64,000 bases of DNA from NCBI GenBank assembly GCA_930986645.1, contig CAKNJS010000006.1, positions 31,430 through 95,429 on the forward strand. The letters are read 5' to 3'. This stretch comes from an uncultured Lachnoclostridium sp. (GTDB lineage: Bacteria > Bacillota > Clostridia > Lachnospirales > Lachnospiraceae). Both the position numbers and the translations under genes were made by a program. Below the pieces are notes generated by a model. The model saw only the letters and a list, made by a program, of their open reading frames with translations. It did no database searches and had not been told where the DNA came from. Shown here one piece after another: positions 63,951 to 64,000 of this stretch; position 1 is the stretch's first letter; the number at the start of each line of letters is the position of its first letter.

Positions 63951-64000
63951 TCGGGGTGACAGGATTCGAACCTGCGACCTCACGGCCCCCAGCCGTGCGC
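63951..64000 (-). tRNA. tRNA-Pro(GGG), 3' portion only (5' part beyond window)
   Basis: Minus strand ...CACGG-CTGGGGG-CCGTG (anticodon arm, GGG) AGGTC GCAGG-TTCGAAT-CCTGT CACCCCG A; no encoded CCA. Confidence 0.9.

Overview
Core-chromosome segment from a low/mid-GC Gram-positive bacterium, most like a Lachnospiraceae/Clostridia genome (inferred from gene content: SigE/SpoIIGA, class III FBPase, dcw cluster). About 50 protein genes, mostly on the minus strand. They include a 5'-truncated-by-window UvrD-type helicase, gltX, a Sir2-like protein, purB-purF, a polar amino-acid ABC transporter, hom-apgM, prfB with a programmed +1 frameshift, secA, fbp (class III), dapB, typA, hpf, a class A PBP, hprK, uvrC, ftsH, pyrG, sigE-spoIIGA-ftsZ, and a dcw cluster (mraZ-rsmH-ftsL-ftsI-spoVD-mraY-murD-ftsW-divIB). 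A partial tRNA-Pro(GGG) lies at the right edge. I see no CRISPR array, prophage or transposon. The best candidate for an undescribed system is the three-gene cassette at 10476-15822: a degenerate Hsp70/actin-fold-like protein, a TPR-like protein, and a 1100-aa beta-plus-helical-repeat protein, with its own promoter and operator-like palindromes. Other notable points are a Sir2-like protein with substituted catalytic motifs, a 10-nt-periodic MraZ box, a candidate pyrG leader attenuator, a palindrome over the ABC-operon promoter, a tandem-OB SSB-like protein, and a GYSTY-N motif shared by FtsL and an FtsW paralog. All calls were made by eye from sequence and the supplied ORFs; no searches were run.
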